From Streptomyces sp. NBC_00523 (GTDB taxonomy: Bacteria > Actinomycetota > Actinomycetes > Streptomycetales > Streptomycetaceae): a DNA stretch of 64,000 bases. The position numbers and the translations under genes were made by a program. This document shows positions 41,018-50,179 of this stretch, one piece after another. The stretch lies in contig NZ_CP107836.1 of NCBI RefSeq assembly GCF_036346615.1, positions 2,232,001 through 2,296,000 of the forward strand, written 5' to 3'. Within the stretch, counting starts at the first letter, position 1; every line of letters starts with the position of its first letter. The notes below the pieces were generated by a model, which made no database searches, was not told the DNA's origin, and saw only the letters and a list, made by a program, of their open reading frames with translations.

Positions 41018-42948
41018 TGGCCGGGCCTAGCGGACGCATGATGGCGGGCGGGGCGCCGACCGAGCGGTCCATGGACTTCAAGGGGTCCTCGAAGCGGCTG
41101 CTGAAGCGCTTCGCCGTCGAGAAGAACACCCTGTACGTGATGCTGGTCGCGGTCGCGTGCAGCGTCGGGCTCTCCGTGGTCGGCCCGAAGATCCTCGGCA
41201 AGGCGACGGACCTGGTCTTCGCCGGGGTCGTCGGCCGGTCCATGGACGCGGGGACGACCAAGGAACAGGCCGTGGAGGGCCTGCGCAGGAGCAACAGCGG
41301 CCTGGCCGACATGCTGGCCGGGGTGGACTTCACGCCGGGGCAGGGCATCGACTTCGGCGCGGTCGGCGACATCCTGCTGACGGCGCTCGCGGTGTACGTC
41401 GGCGCGGGGCTGCTGATGCTGGTGTCGACGCGGCTGTCGATCCGGATCATCAACCGGGTCGTGTTCCAGCTGCGCGAGGACATCCAGACGAAGCTGTCGC
41501 GGCTGCCGCTCTCGTACTTCGACCGCGCCAAGCGCGGCGAGGTGCTGAGCCGGGCGACGAACGACATCGACAACATCTCGCAGACGATGCAGCAGACGAT
41601 GGGCCAGCTCATCAACTCCCTGCTGACGATCATCGGCGTGCTGGTGATGATGTTCTGGATCTCGCCACTCCTTGCGCTGGTCGCGCTGGTGACCGTGCCG
41701 CTGTCGGTGGTCGTGGCGACGAAGGTCGGCAAGCGCTCGCAGCCGCAGTTCGTCCAGCAGTGGAAGGTGACGGGCAAGCTCAACGCCCACATCGAGGAGA
41801 TGTACACCGGCCACACCCTGGTGAAGGTGTTCGGCCGGCAGGAGGAGTCCGCGAAGGACTTCGCCGAGCAGAACGAGGCGCTGTACGAGGCCGGGTTCAA
41901 GGCGCAGTTCAACAGCGGGATCATGCAGCCCCTGATGATGTTCGTGTCGAACCTGAACTACGTGCTGATCGCCGTGGTCGGCGGGCTCCGGGTGGCGTCC
42001 GGCTCGCTGTCGATCGGTGATGTGCAGGCGTTCATCCAGTACTCGCGGCAGTTCTCGATGCCGCTGACCCAGGTCGCCTCGATGGCCAACCTGGTGCAGT
42101 CCGGTGTCGCCTCGGCGGAGCGGATCTTCGAGCTGCTGGACGCCGAGGAGCAGGAGGCCGACCCGGCGAAGGGCGAGGGCGAGCACCCCGGCATCCTGCG
42201 CGGCAGCGTCGCGCTGGAGCACGTGTCGTTCCGCTACGACCCGGAGAAGCCGCTCATCGAGGACCTGTCGCTGAGCGTCGAACCGGGCCACACGGTCGCG
42301 ATCGTCGGCCCGACGGGCGCCGGCAAGACGACGCTGGTCAACCTGCTGATGCGGTTCTACGAGGTGACGGGCGGCCGGATCACGCTGGACGGCGTGGACA
42401 TCGCGAAGATGTCCCGGGCGGACCTGCGTGCGGGCATCGGCATGGTCCTCCAGGACACCTGGCTGTTCGGCGGGACCATCGCGGAGAACATCGCCTACGG
42501 GGCCTCCGGGGACGTCAGCCGCGAGCGCATCGAGGAGGCGGCGCGGGCGGCCCACGCCGACCGCTTCATCCGGACCCTGCCGGACGGTTACGACACGGTG
42601 ATCGACGACGAGGGCTCCGGGGTCAGCGCGGGCGAGAAGCAGCTGATCACGATCGCCCGGGCGTTCCTGTCCGACCCGGTGATACTCGTGCTGGACGAGG
42701 CGACCAGCTCCGTCGACACCCGGACCGAGGTGCTGATCCAGAAGGCGATGGCGGGCCTGGCGCACGGCCGTACGAGCTTCGTGATCGCGCACCGGCTCTC
42801 CACCATCCGGGACGCCGACGTCATCCTGGTCATGGACAACGGCTCGATCGTGGAGCAGGGCACGCACGACGAGCTGCTGGACGCGAAGGGCGCCTACGCC
42901 CGGCTGTACGCGGCGCAGTTCGCCCAGGCGGTCGCCGAGGTCGACTGA
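41017..42948 (+). CDS. ABC exporter half-transporter, subunit 2 (catalytic Walker B)
   Basis: Partner half-transporter of 643 residues. The membrane part carries an insert of about 50 residues between helices 1 and 2 (MDAGTTKEQAVEGLRRSNSG), and the ATPase has Walker A GPTGAGKTT, a canonical Walker B VILVLDEATSSVD with catalytic Glu, but a divergent signature GVSAGEKQLI instead of LSGGQ. Combined with the upstream subunit this gives one competent and one degenerate ATP site. Translation is coupled to the first subunit by the TAATG overlap. Confidence 0.93.
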   Translation: MAGPSGRMMAGGAPTERSMDFKGSSKRLLKRFAVEKNTLYVMLVAVACSVGLSVVGPKILGKATDLVFAGVVGRSMDAGTTKEQAVEGLRRSNSGLADMLAGVDFTPGQGIDFGAVGDILLTALAVYVGAGLLMLVSTRLSIRIINRVVFQLREDIQTKLSRLPLSYFDRAKRGEVLSRATNDIDNISQTMQQTMGQLINSLLTIIGVLVMMFWISPLLALVALVTVPLSVVVATKVGKRSQPQFVQQWKVTGKLNAHIEEMYTGHTLVKVFGRQEESAKDFAEQNEALYEAGFKAQFNSGIMQPLMMFVSNLNYVLIAVVGGLRVASGSLSIGDVQAFIQYSRQFSMPLTQVASMANLVQSGVASAERIFELLDAEEQEADPAKGEGEHPGILRGSVALEHVSFRYDPEKPLIEDLSLSVEPGHTVAIVGPTGAGKTTLVNLLMRFYEVTGGRITLDGVDIAKMSRADLRAGIGMVLQDTWLFGGTIAENIAYGASGDVSRERIEEAARAAHADRFIRTLPDGYDTVIDDEGSGVSAGEKQLITIARAFLSDPVILVLDEATSSVDTRTEVLIQKAMAGLAHGRTSFVIAHRLSTIRDADVILVMDNGSIVEQGTHDELLDAKGAYARLYAAQFAQAVAEVD

Positions 42949-42986
42949 GCGGTACGGCCGCTCCGCGGCTGCCTCGGGCGCGAGTC

Positions 42987-44030
42987 CTAGTCGAGGTAGC
43001 CGCGGAGCTGGTCGGCGGAGGCGTGGTCGCGGAGCCGGGTGAGGGTCCTGGACTCGATCTGGCGTATGCGTTCGCGCGTCACGCCGAAGATGCGGCCGAT
43101 CTCCTCCAGGGTGCGGGGCCGTCCGTCGACCAGCCCGTAGCGCAGCTGGACCACCTTGCGTTCGCGCTCACCCAGGGTGGAGAGGACCGCCTCCAGGTGC
43201 TGGCGCAGCAGCAGGAAGGCGGCGGACTCCACGGGGGACGCGGCGTCCCCGTCCTCGATGAGGTCGCCGAGCGAGACGTCCTCCTCCTCGCCGACCGGGG
43301 CGTGCAGCGAGACGGGTTCCTGGGCCAGGCGCAGGATCTCGCCGACCCGTTCGGGCGTCAGGTCGAGGTGGGCGGCGACCTCCTCGGGGGTGGGCTCGTA
43401 GCCGCGTTCCTGGAGCATGCGGCGCTGGACCCGGACGACGCGGTTGATCAGCTCCACGACGTGGACCGGGACCCTTATGGTCCGGGCCTGGTCGGCGAGG
43501 GCGCGGGACATGGCCTGCCGGATCCACCAGGTCGCGTACGTCGAGAACTTGTAGCCGCGCGCGTAGTCGAACTTCTCGACGGCGCGGATCAGCCCGAGGT
43601 TCCCCTCCTGGACGAGGTCGAGCATGGTCAGGCCGCGGCCCACATAGCGCTTGGCGACGGAGACGACGAGGCGCAGGTTGGCCTCGATGAGGCGGCGCTT
43701 GGCCATGCGGCCCATGACGACGAGCCGGTCCAGGTCGACGGCTAGGCGGGTGTCGGGGTCCGGGGTGCGGGCGAGGCGTTCCTCGGCGAACAGGCCGGCC
43801 TCGATGCGCCGGGCGAGCTCCACCTCGTCGGCGGCGGTGAGCAGCGGGATGCGCCCGATCTCGCGCAGGTACTGGCGGAACAGGTCCGAGGTGGGCCCGG
43901 CCTCCGGTCTCCCGCGCGGCTCCGGGGGCTCGTCCGGCTCCTCCATGACCCCCTCGGGGTGGTGCGCCGCCCGGGCCTGTACGGGGACGGCCGGGGCGCG
44001 CTCGGCTTCGGTGACGGTCCGGGTCTGCAC
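42987..44030 (-). CDS. hrdA: RNA polymerase sigma factor HrdA (sigma-70 group 2)
   Basis: Sigma factor of 347 residues. Regions visible in order: 1.2 ([20 protein letters not shown]), 2 ([20 protein letters not shown], then [20 protein letters not shown] and [16 protein letters not shown]), 3 ([20 protein letters not shown]) and 4.2 ([20 protein letters not shown]). The long acidic region 1.1 of the principal sigma HrdB is missing. Position beside dnaG and the ABC exporter matches hrdA (SCO2465) of S. coelicolor as I recall. GTG 44030 follows CTGGAGGTCG. Confidence 0.9.
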   Translation of the reverse strand: MQTRTVTEAERAPAVPVQARAAHHPEGVMEEPDEPPEPRGRPEAGPTSDLFRQYLREIGRIPLLTAADEVELARRIEAGLFAEERLARTPDPDTRLAVDLDRLVVMGRMAKRRLIEANLRLVVSVAKRYVGRGLTMLDLVQEGNLGLIRAVEKFDYARGYKFSTYATWWIRQAMSRALADQARTIRVPVHVVELINRVVRVQRRMLQERGYEPTPEEVAAHLDLTPERVGEILRLAQEPVSLHAPVGEEEDVSLGDLIEDGDAASPVESAAFLLLRQHLEAVLSTLGERERKVVQLRYGLVDGRPRTLEEIGRIFGVTRERIRQIESRTLTRLRDHASADQLRGYLD

Positions 44031-44159
44031 GGGGGCGACCTCCAGGTGATCGCTGCCGGACCGCGGGACGGGGCCGCGCTCCGATGACTCAGGGCACCGC
44101 CATCAGTGTGGGGTACGACACACAGCCGCCACGAGGGGCGTGCGGTGACTTTCTGAGGT

Positions 44160-44171
44160 CGTCACGTGACG
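44160..44171. promoter_or_regulatory. 12-bp palindrome upstream of hrdA
   Basis: CGTCACGTGACG is a perfect palindrome 130 bp upstream of hrdA, just outside the 202-bp repeat element. It may be an operator; no binding protein can be named. The remaining bases between 44031 and 44159 presumably carry the hrdA promoter, which I could not identify with confidence. Confidence 0.35.
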
Positions 44172-44178
44172 GCCGGGT

Positions 44179-44380
44179 AGGGCCTGTCGTCTGGATCGGG
44201 CCGGATCAGGGAGCGGGCTCTGGTGCCGTGCATCGCAAGGCGGAGGATTGAGGCAGATGGGGTCTCCCCTGCTCGAGCGAAGCCGAGAGCTTGGGGAAGG
44301 AGCGTTGGTGATTGACGACAACGCCGCGAGGTGCGGTGCCGGAGCCCGCGAGCCCGGCCCGATCCCAGACGACAGGCCCT
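44179..44380. mobile_element. 202-bp MITE-like inverted-repeat element, copy 3 (different core)
   Basis: The ends are AGGGCCTGTCGTCTGG with ATCGGGCCGG on the left and the complementary CCGGCCCGAT with CCAGACGACAGGCCCT on the right, about 25 bp with a single-base bulge. The first 13 bases are identical to those of the element at 37455. The core is unrelated to the 177-bp copies and contains GGTCTCCCCTGCTCGAGCGA, a stretch I recognise as common in Streptomyces repeats. It ends 3 bp before the dnaG stop codon. Confidence 0.88.
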
Positions 44381-44383
44381 GCG

Positions 44384-46291
44384 TCAGAGGGCGTCGGCGC
44401 CGTGGTTCCGCAGGGTCTGGGCGTACTGCTGGAGGACCCAGACCTCGTTCTGCGCGGCGGCGAGGTGCTCGGGGGCCACGTTGCTGCCGAGGCGGGCCAG
44501 GCTGCTCTGGACATCGTTGATCCGGCGGTCGACAGCGCGCAGGCGGACCTTGACCAGGTGCTCCCCGGCGTAGGTCTCGTCGATGGACTTGCCGTGGAAG
44601 ACCTCGACCGCGAGCTCGGTGATCAGCTTGCGGACGGATTCGTTGGGCGTGGCGTCGAGCACCCGGACGAGGTATTCGCGGCTGTCGGCGAGGCCCTGTT
44701 CGGCGCCGCCCGCCTCCTCGACGCACTGGCGCACGGCGGCGTAGGGCGGTGCGGTGAACTCGTCGGAGCCGTAGGCGTCGAAGGCGGGCGCGACCAGCTC
44801 GGGGCGCTGGAGGGCGAGCTTGAGCAGTTCGCGCTCGGTGCGATGGGCGGGGCTGCGGAGGTTGAGCGCGGGTCCCGAGGGGACGGGTGCGGCCTGGACC
44901 TGCTGGTGGCGGGCGCCACCGCGGGCGGCGGGGCCGGGTCCGCGCCGGTCGCCGCCCCGGCCGCGGGCCCACTGGGCGAGCTGGTTGATCCGGTGGACGA
45001 CGTACTCCTGGTCCAGGATGCCGATGAAGCCGGCCAGCTGGACGGCGACCTCGCGCTGGACGCTGCCGGTCTTGATCTTGGCGACGACGGGGGCGGCCTC
45101 GTCCAGTGCGGCGGCGCGGCCGGCCGGGGTCTCCAGGTCGTAGCGACCGACGATCTGGCGCAGCGCGAACTCGAAGAGCGGGGTGCGGGGTTCGACCAGG
45201 TCGCGGACGGCGTCGTCACCCTTGACCAGGCGCAGGTCGCACGGGTCCATGTTGTCCGGGGCGATGGCGATGTACGTCTCGGCGGCGAACTTCTGGTCGT
45301 CCTCGAAGGCGCGCAGGGCGGCCTTCTGACCGGCCGCGTCGCCGTCGAAGGTGAAGATCACGCGGGCGCTGCCGTTGTCCATGAGGAGACGGCGGAGGAT
45401 CTTGATGTGGTCGCCGCCGAAGGCGGTGCCGCAGGTGGCGATGGCGGTGGTGACCCCGGCGAGGTGGCAGGCCATCACGTCCGTGTAGCCCTCGACCACG
45501 ACGGCCCGGCTGGACTTGGCGATCTCCTTCTTGGCCAGGTCGATGCCGTACAGCACCTGGGACTTCTTGTAGATCGGGGTCTCGGGGGTGTTGAGGTACT
45601 TCGGGCCGTTGTCGTCGTCGCGGAGCTTGCGGGCGCCGAAGCCGACGACGTCCCCGGCGGTGTCGCGGATGGGCCACATCAGGCGGCCCCGGAAGCGGTC
45701 GATGGGGCCGCGCCTGCCGTCCTGGGAGAGGCCGGAGGTGATCAGCTCCTTGTCGCTGAAGCCCTTGCCGCGCAGGAAGCGGGTGAGGTGGTCCCAGCCG
45801 GCCGGGCTGTAGCCGACGCCGAAGTGGGCGGCGGCGGCCTGGTCGAAGCCCCGGTCCGCGAGGAACTTGCGGCCGATCTCGGCCTCGGGGCCGTTCAGCT
45901 GGTCCACGTAGAACTCGGCGGCCGCCTTGTGCGCCTCGACCAGCCGGATCCGCTCGCCGCGCTGGTGGGAGGGGTTGTAGCCGCCCTCCTCGTAGCGCAG
46001 GGTGATGCCGGCCTTGGCGGCGAGCCGCTCGACCACCTCCGCGAAGGTCAGGTGGTCGATCTTCTGCATGAAGGCGATCGTGTCGCCGCCCTCCTGGCAG
46101 CCGAAGCAGTGGAAGAGACCCTTGCTCGGACTGACCTGGAAGGAGGGGGACTTCTCGTCGTGGAAGGGGCAGAGGCCCTTGAGGTTGCCTCCGCCCGCGT
46201 TGCGCAGCTGGAGGTACTCGGAAACGACGGCGTCGATCGGGACCGCGTCCCGTACCGCCTTCACATCGTCGTCATTGATCCTGCCTGCCAC
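44384..46291 (-). CDS. dnaG: DNA primase DnaG
   Basis: Synthesises RNA primers for chromosome replication, 635 residues. N-terminal CHC2 zinc finger: Cys 41, His 44, Cys 62 and Cys 65 (GLCPFH and HCFGC). TOPRIM catalytic region: VVVEGYTDVMACHLAG with the conserved Glu, and TFDGDAAGQKA with the DxD motif. A Gly/Arg-rich linker (ARGRGGDRRGPGPAARGG) precedes the C-terminal DnaB-interacting domain. The ATG is clear. The gene ends beside a MITE-like element and hrdA follows in the same direction. Confidence 0.97.
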   Translation of the reverse strand: MAGRINDDDVKAVRDAVPIDAVVSEYLQLRNAGGGNLKGLCPFHDEKSPSFQVSPSKGLFHCFGCQEGGDTIAFMQKIDHLTFAEVVERLAAKAGITLRYEEGGYNPSHQRGERIRLVEAHKAAAEFYVDQLNGPEAEIGRKFLADRGFDQAAAAHFGVGYSPAGWDHLTRFLRGKGFSDKELITSGLSQDGRRGPIDRFRGRLMWPIRDTAGDVVGFGARKLRDDDNGPKYLNTPETPIYKKSQVLYGIDLAKKEIAKSSRAVVVEGYTDVMACHLAGVTTAIATCGTAFGGDHIKILRRLLMDNGSARVIFTFDGDAAGQKAALRAFEDDQKFAAETYIAIAPDNMDPCDLRLVKGDDAVRDLVEPRTPLFEFALRQIVGRYDLETPAGRAAALDEAAPVVAKIKTGSVQREVAVQLAGFIGILDQEYVVHRINQLAQWARGRGGDRRGPGPAARGGARHQQVQAAPVPSGPALNLRSPAHRTERELLKLALQRPELVAPAFDAYGSDEFTAPPYAAVRQCVEEAGGAEQGLADSREYLVRVLDATPNESVRKLITELAVEVFHGKSIDETYAGEHLVKVRLRAVDRRINDVQSSLARLGSNVAPEHLAAAQNEVWVLQQYAQTLRNHGADAL

Positions 46292-46397
46292 GCGTTGAAG
46301 TCTACGGGTGGGCTCGGACAGGAACGGCCGGGGCGGGGGTCCGCCCCGGGCCGGTGCGGAGGCGGGAGCGGGATCCCGCGCACCGGCCCGGGACCGC

Positions 46398-47657
46398 TCA
46401 GACCAGGGTTTCCAGGGGCACCGAGGGGTCGGCCAGGGCGTCCGGGTCGACGGGGCGGCCGGCCCGGATCAGCTTCTGGATGTGCTCCGTGACGTCCCAC
46501 ACGTTGACGTTCATCCCGGCCAGTACGGTGCGGTCCTTCAGCCAGAACGCGATGAACTGGCGCTTGCCCGCGTCGCCCCGGATGACGACCTGGTCGTAGG
46601 AGCCGGGCGGGGCCCAGCCGGAGTACTCCAGGCCCAGGTCGTACTGGTCGGAGAAGAAGTACGGCACCCGGTCGTAGGCGACGTCCTGGCCGAGCATGGC
46701 GCGGGCCGCGGCCGGGCCGCCGTTCAGCGCGTTGGCCCAGTGCTCGACCCGCAGCCGGGTCCCGAGCAGCGGATGGGCGGCGTTCGCCACGTCACCGGCC
46801 GCGTAGATGTGGGGGTCGCTGGTGCGCAGCGAGGCGTCGACGGCGATGCCGCCGCCCTGCTCGCGCGGGGCGATCTCCAGACCGGCCGCCTCGGCGAGCG
46901 CGGTGCGGGGGGCGGCGCCGATGGCGGCGAGCACGTCGTGGGCGAGGTGCTCCTCGCCGTCGTCGGTGCGCACCGCGAGGACCATGCCGTCCTGGCCGAC
47001 GATCTCGGTGAGCCGGCCGCCGAAGTGGAAGCGGACGCCGTGGTCGCTGTGGAGCTCGGTGAAGATCTGGCCGACCTCCGGTCCGACGACCCGGAGCAGC
47101 GGGGTCGCCTCCGGTTCGACCACGGTGACCTCGGCGCCGTACCCGCGGGCGGCGGCCGCGACCTCCAGGCCGATCCAGCCGGCCCCGGCGATGACCAGGT
47201 GGCCGTTGTCGCGGCCGAGGGCGGCGAGGACGTTGCGCAGCCGGTCGGCGTGGGCGAGGCGGCGCAGGTGGTGGACGCCGGCCAGGTCGGTGCCCGGGAC
47301 GTCGAGGCGGCGGGGCTCGGCGCCGGTGGCGAGGAGCAGCTTGTCGTAGTGGATGACGGTGCCGTCGCCCGTCTCGACGGTGCGCGCCTCGCGGTTCAGG
47401 TCGGTCACGGACTGGCCGAGGTGGAGCTCGATCTCGACGCCCGCGTACCAGGCGGTCTCGTGGACGAAGACGCTGTCGCGGTCCTCCTTCCCGGTCAGGT
47501 ACCCCTTGGACAGCGGCGGGCGTTCGTACGGATGGTCGCGCTCGTCGCCGATCAGGATGACCCGGCCGCTGAATCCCTCCGACCGGAGGGTCTGGGCTGC
47601 CTTCGCCCCGGCCAGCCCTCCGCCGACGATGACGAACGTCCGATGTGCGTCGACCAC
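46398..47657 (-). CDS. FAD-dependent NAD(P)H oxidoreductase, ferredoxin reductase type
   Basis: Flavoprotein of 419 residues resembling the reductase components of Rieske dioxygenases and P450 systems. FAD motif FVIVGGGLAGAKAAQTL at the N terminus, PYERPPLSKGYLTG typical of the ferredoxin reductase class, NAD(P) motif LVIAGAGWIGLEVAAAA, second FAD motif IYAAGDVANAAHP, and the C-terminal reductase domain (VPYFFSDQYDLGLEYSGWAP). No ferredoxin or P450 gene is adjacent. GTG 47657 follows GAGGAGGCATCAC. Confidence 0.92.
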   Translation of the reverse strand: MVDAHRTFVIVGGGLAGAKAAQTLRSEGFSGRVILIGDERDHPYERPPLSKGYLTGKEDRDSVFVHETAWYAGVEIELHLGQSVTDLNREARTVETGDGTVIHYDKLLLATGAEPRRLDVPGTDLAGVHHLRRLAHADRLRNVLAALGRDNGHLVIAGAGWIGLEVAAAARGYGAEVTVVEPEATPLLRVVGPEVGQIFTELHSDHGVRFHFGGRLTEIVGQDGMVLAVRTDDGEEHLAHDVLAAIGAAPRTALAEAAGLEIAPREQGGGIAVDASLRTSDPHIYAAGDVANAAHPLLGTRLRVEHWANALNGGPAAARAMLGQDVAYDRVPYFFSDQYDLGLEYSGWAPPGSYDQVVIRGDAGKRQFIAFWLKDRTVLAGMNVNVWDVTEHIQKLIRAGRPVDPDALADPSVPLETLV

Positions 47658-47746
47658 GTGATGCCTCCTCGGTGCTTGCTGCGCGGCGCCAACTGCGAGC
47701 GTCCCGCACGCAGCGTAGTGGGGGAAGGGGGTGTGGCCCGATCAGG

Positions 47747-49078
47747 TCACTCCGGGTGGCGGACGCCCCCTTGGGTGAGGTGGGTGTGCAGGGTGCGGGC
47801 GGAGGCGTCGGTGAGGGCGGCGATCTGGTCCACGAGGACCCGCTTGCGGGCGCGGTCGTCGGGCGCCGCCTCGTACAGCGCGCGCAGCTGCGGTTCCAGC
47901 CCTTCGGGGGCGCGGGCGGTGAGCGCGGCGGCCAGCTCGGCGATGACGATGCGCTGGTCGGCGCGGATCTCCTCCTGCTCGGCGCGCTGCATCACGTAGC
48001 GGTCGGCGATGGCCTTGAGCACCGCGCACTCGTTGCGCGCGTCGCGCGGGACGACCAGCTCGGCGGCGTAACGGGTGAGGCGTCCGGTGCCGTACGCCTG
48101 GCGGGTGGCGGTCTCGGCGGCGAGGCAGAAGCGGCCGATCAGCTGGCTGGTGGCGTCCTTGAGGCGGGCCTGGGCGACGGCGGACCCGTCGTAGCCGTGC
48201 GGCCACCACTCCTGGGCGATGAGCCGGTCGAGCGCGTCGGCCAGCTCCTGCGGGTCGGTGTCCGCGGGGACGTAGCGGCCGATGGCGACGTCCCAGATGT
48301 CGCGGCGCTCCGGCTCGGCCTCCAGGCAGTTGGGGTCGATGTGGCCCGCGTGCAGCCCGTCCTCGAAGTCGTGCACGGAGTACGCCACGTCGTCGGACCA
48401 GTCCATGACCTGGGCCTCGAAGCACTTGCGGTCGCGGGGGGCGCCCTCGCGGAACCACCGGAAGACCGGCAGGTCGTCCTCATAGACCCCGAATTTGGGC
48501 GAGCCGGGGTCGGTGGGGTGGGCGCCCCGGGGCCAGGGGTACTTGGTGGCGGCGTCGAGGGCGGCGCGGGTGAGGTTGAGGCCGACGCTGACCAGGTCGC
48601 CGGTGCGGGTGTCGGGGACGAAGCGCTTGGGTTCGAGGCGGGTGAGCAGCCGCAGCGACTGGGCGTTGCCCTCGAAGCCGCCGCAGTCGGACGCGAAGTC
48701 GTTGAGCGCCTGTTCGCCGTTGTGGCCGAAAGGCGGGTGTCCCATGTCGTGGGAGAGGCAGGCCGCCTCCACGAGGTCGGGGTCGCAGCCGAGGGCGGCG
48801 CCCAGCTCGCGGCCGACCTGGGCGCACTCCAGGGAGTGGGTGAGCCGGGTGCGCGGGCTGGCGTCCCAGGCGGGGCCGCGGGTGCCGGGCGTGACGACCT
48901 GGGTCTTCCCGGCGAGCCTGCGGAGCGCCGCGGAGTGCAGCACGCGGGCGCGGTCGCGCTGGAAGGCGGTGCGGCCGGGCCGTTTGTCCGGCTCGGGGTC
49001 CCAGCGCTCGGCGTCGAACGCGCCGTAGGGCGCCGTACCGGGGTGCTGTGTGCCGTCCGTGCCTTCCGTGCCGTTCAT
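47747..49078 (-). CDS. dgt: Deoxyguanosinetriphosphate triphosphohydrolase
   Basis: HD-domain dNTPase of 443 residues that cleaves dGTP and related dNTPs to nucleoside and triphosphate. Metal-binding HD motif: [17 protein letters not shown], then [18 protein letters not shown]; a later conserved Asp lies in [19 protein letters not shown] 49078 gives the conserved N terminus; the frame stays open through the adjacent repeat element but that is not coding. No RBS is visible; instead TAATCT sits 7 nt upstream, a leaderless pattern. It lies downstream of the chelatase gene with a 177-bp element between them. Confidence 0.94.
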   Translation of the reverse strand: MNGTEGTDGTQHPGTAPYGAFDAERWDPEPDKRPGRTAFQRDRARVLHSAALRRLAGKTQVVTPGTRGPAWDASPRTRLTHSLECAQVGRELGAALGCDPDLVEAACLSHDMGHPPFGHNGEQALNDFASDCGGFEGNAQSLRLLTRLEPKRFVPDTRTGDLVSVGLNLTRAALDAATKYPWPRGAHPTDPGSPKFGVYEDDLPVFRWFREGAPRDRKCFEAQVMDWSDDVAYSVHDFEDGLHAGHIDPNCLEAEPERRDIWDVAIGRYVPADTDPQELADALDRLIAQEWWPHGYDGSAVAQARLKDATSQLIGRFCLAAETATRQAYGTGRLTRYAAELVVPRDARNECAVLKAIADRYVMQRAEQEEIRADQRIVIAELAAALTARAPEGLEPQLRALYEAAPDDRARKRVLVDQIAALTDASARTLHTHLTQGGVRHPE

Positions 49079-49085
49079 GCGTCCG

Positions 49086-49091
49086 AGATTA
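49086..49091 (-). promoter_or_regulatory. Candidate -10 hexamer of dgt straddling the MITE boundary
   Basis: On the minus strand TAATCT occupies 49091-49086: its first base is the terminal base of the inverted-repeat element and the other five are host sequence. Seven bases separate it from the dgt ATG, the same spacing as other leaderless genes here. Any -35 would lie inside the element. Confidence 0.5.
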
Positions 49092-49267
49092 GGGCCTGTC
49101 CGGCCATTCCCGTCGTCCGCCCGGAGGGCGGGCCGGGCGGCGTCAGGCGTGTGCTCTCGGCGTGCCGGCCCCAGACCCCTGTACTGGACGTACTGGGGTC
49201 TGGGGCCGGTGCGGCGAGAGTGCGTGCATGGCGTCGCCCGGCAGACGGGAATGGTCGGACAGGCCCT
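49091..49267. mobile_element. 177-bp MITE-like inverted-repeat element, copy 2
   Basis: Same length as the copy at 37455. The 139-bp core differs at only three positions, one of them in the loop of the central hairpin. Terminal 10 bp AGGGCCTGTC are identical. The next 9 bp differ: CGGCCATTC on the left and GAATGGTCG on the right, complementary at 8 of 9, whereas copy 1 has GTCAAACTG and CAGTTTGAC. It lies between the chelatase gene and dgt, both on the minus strand. No target duplication is visible. Confidence 0.88.
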
Positions 49268-49288
49268 CGGCCGCACCGACAGGACGGG

Positions 49289-50089
49289 TCAGGCGGAGGC
49301 GGCGAAGCGTGTGTTCATAGGTATGTCGCACAGGGCCGCTCCGGCCGCCGCCCGCGCCTGGTCGTAGCGGTGCAGGAGCAGCCGGGCCAGCGCGGGGTGG
49401 GCGCCGAGCGGGGCGGCGGCGATCCACGGCGCGTGGGCGGCGGCGGCCGAGGCGAACCGCCCGGGCGCGGTGAAGTAGGAGGCGACGGCGATCCGCCGGT
49501 GGCCCCGGGCGGCGAGCGCGCGCACGGCGGCGGGCACGGTGGGCGAGGCGGCGGAGGCGTACGCGGGCACGACGGGCACGCCGCCGAGCCGTTCGCCGAG
49601 GAGCCGTGCGGTGTGCCGGGCGTCGGCGGCCGATTCGGGGTCGCGCGACCCGGCGGCGGCGAGGACGACGGCGCTCCCCCGCTCCGAGGCGTGCCAGCCG
49701 GCCTCGGTGAGCCGGTCGTGCAGCGCCTCCACCAGCAGCGGGTGCGGCCCGAGCGGCGCGGCGACCCGGGCCCGCAGGGCGGGGGCGGCGGCGACGGACG
49801 CGGGGATGTCGTGCTTGACGTGGTGCCCGCGCCCGAGCAGCAGCGGTACGAGGACGGCCTCGCCTGCACCGAGGGCGTCCAGGGCGTCCGGCAGGAGCGG
49901 CGCGTTGAGCTCTATGTGGCCGAGGCGGACGTCGAGCCCGGGGCGCAGTTCGCGGACCCGGTCCAGGAGCGCGGCGACGGCCTGGGGGGTGCGCGGGTCC
50001 CGGCTGCCGTGGGCGACGGCGACCAGGGCGGGGGCGGCGGACGCCGGGCGGTGCGCGGGAAGGTGCCGGATGCGGTGCATGGAGTCCAT
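49289..50089 (-). CDS. Sirohydrochlorin chelatase-like protein (CbiX family)
   Basis: Class II chelatase-like protein of 266 residues with two CbiX modules. VAVAHGSRDPRTPQAVAALL carries the active-site His, and VPLLLGRGHHVKHDIPA carries the metal-binding His pair; the second half repeats the fold (VVLAAAGSRDPESAADARHT). These enzymes insert iron or cobalt into sirohydrochlorin; siroheme is the cofactor of the NirB enzyme encoded 8 kb away. ATG 50089 and ATG 50080 are both possible starts. Confidence 0.87.
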   Translation of the reverse strand: MDSMHRIRHLPAHRPASAAPALVAVAHGSRDPRTPQAVAALLDRVRELRPGLDVRLGHIELNAPLLPDALDALGAGEAVLVPLLLGRGHHVKHDIPASVAAAPALRARVAAPLGPHPLLVEALHDRLTEAGWHASERGSAVVLAAAGSRDPESAADARHTARLLGERLGGVPVVPAYASAASPTVPAAVRALAARGHRRIAVASYFTAPGRFASAAAAHAPWIAAAPLGAHPALARLLLHRYDQARAAAGAALCDIPMNTRFAASA

Positions 50090-50179
50090 GGTCGCGGACG
50101 CACGTTGCCGGGGCGTTGCATGGCGGTCACGCGGGTTTTCCGCCGCCTCACGGGGGAGGCGCGGCGGCCGGGAGGGCCC

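Noticed and set aside
42987..44030. Principal sigma factor HrdB
   Set aside because: The long N-terminal region 1.1 is missing and the neighbours (dnaG, ABC exporter) match hrdA.
49079..49276. N-terminal extension of dGTPase through the repeat element
   Set aside because: The frame is open by chance; the extension translates repeat DNA and is not part of the HD-dNTPase family.
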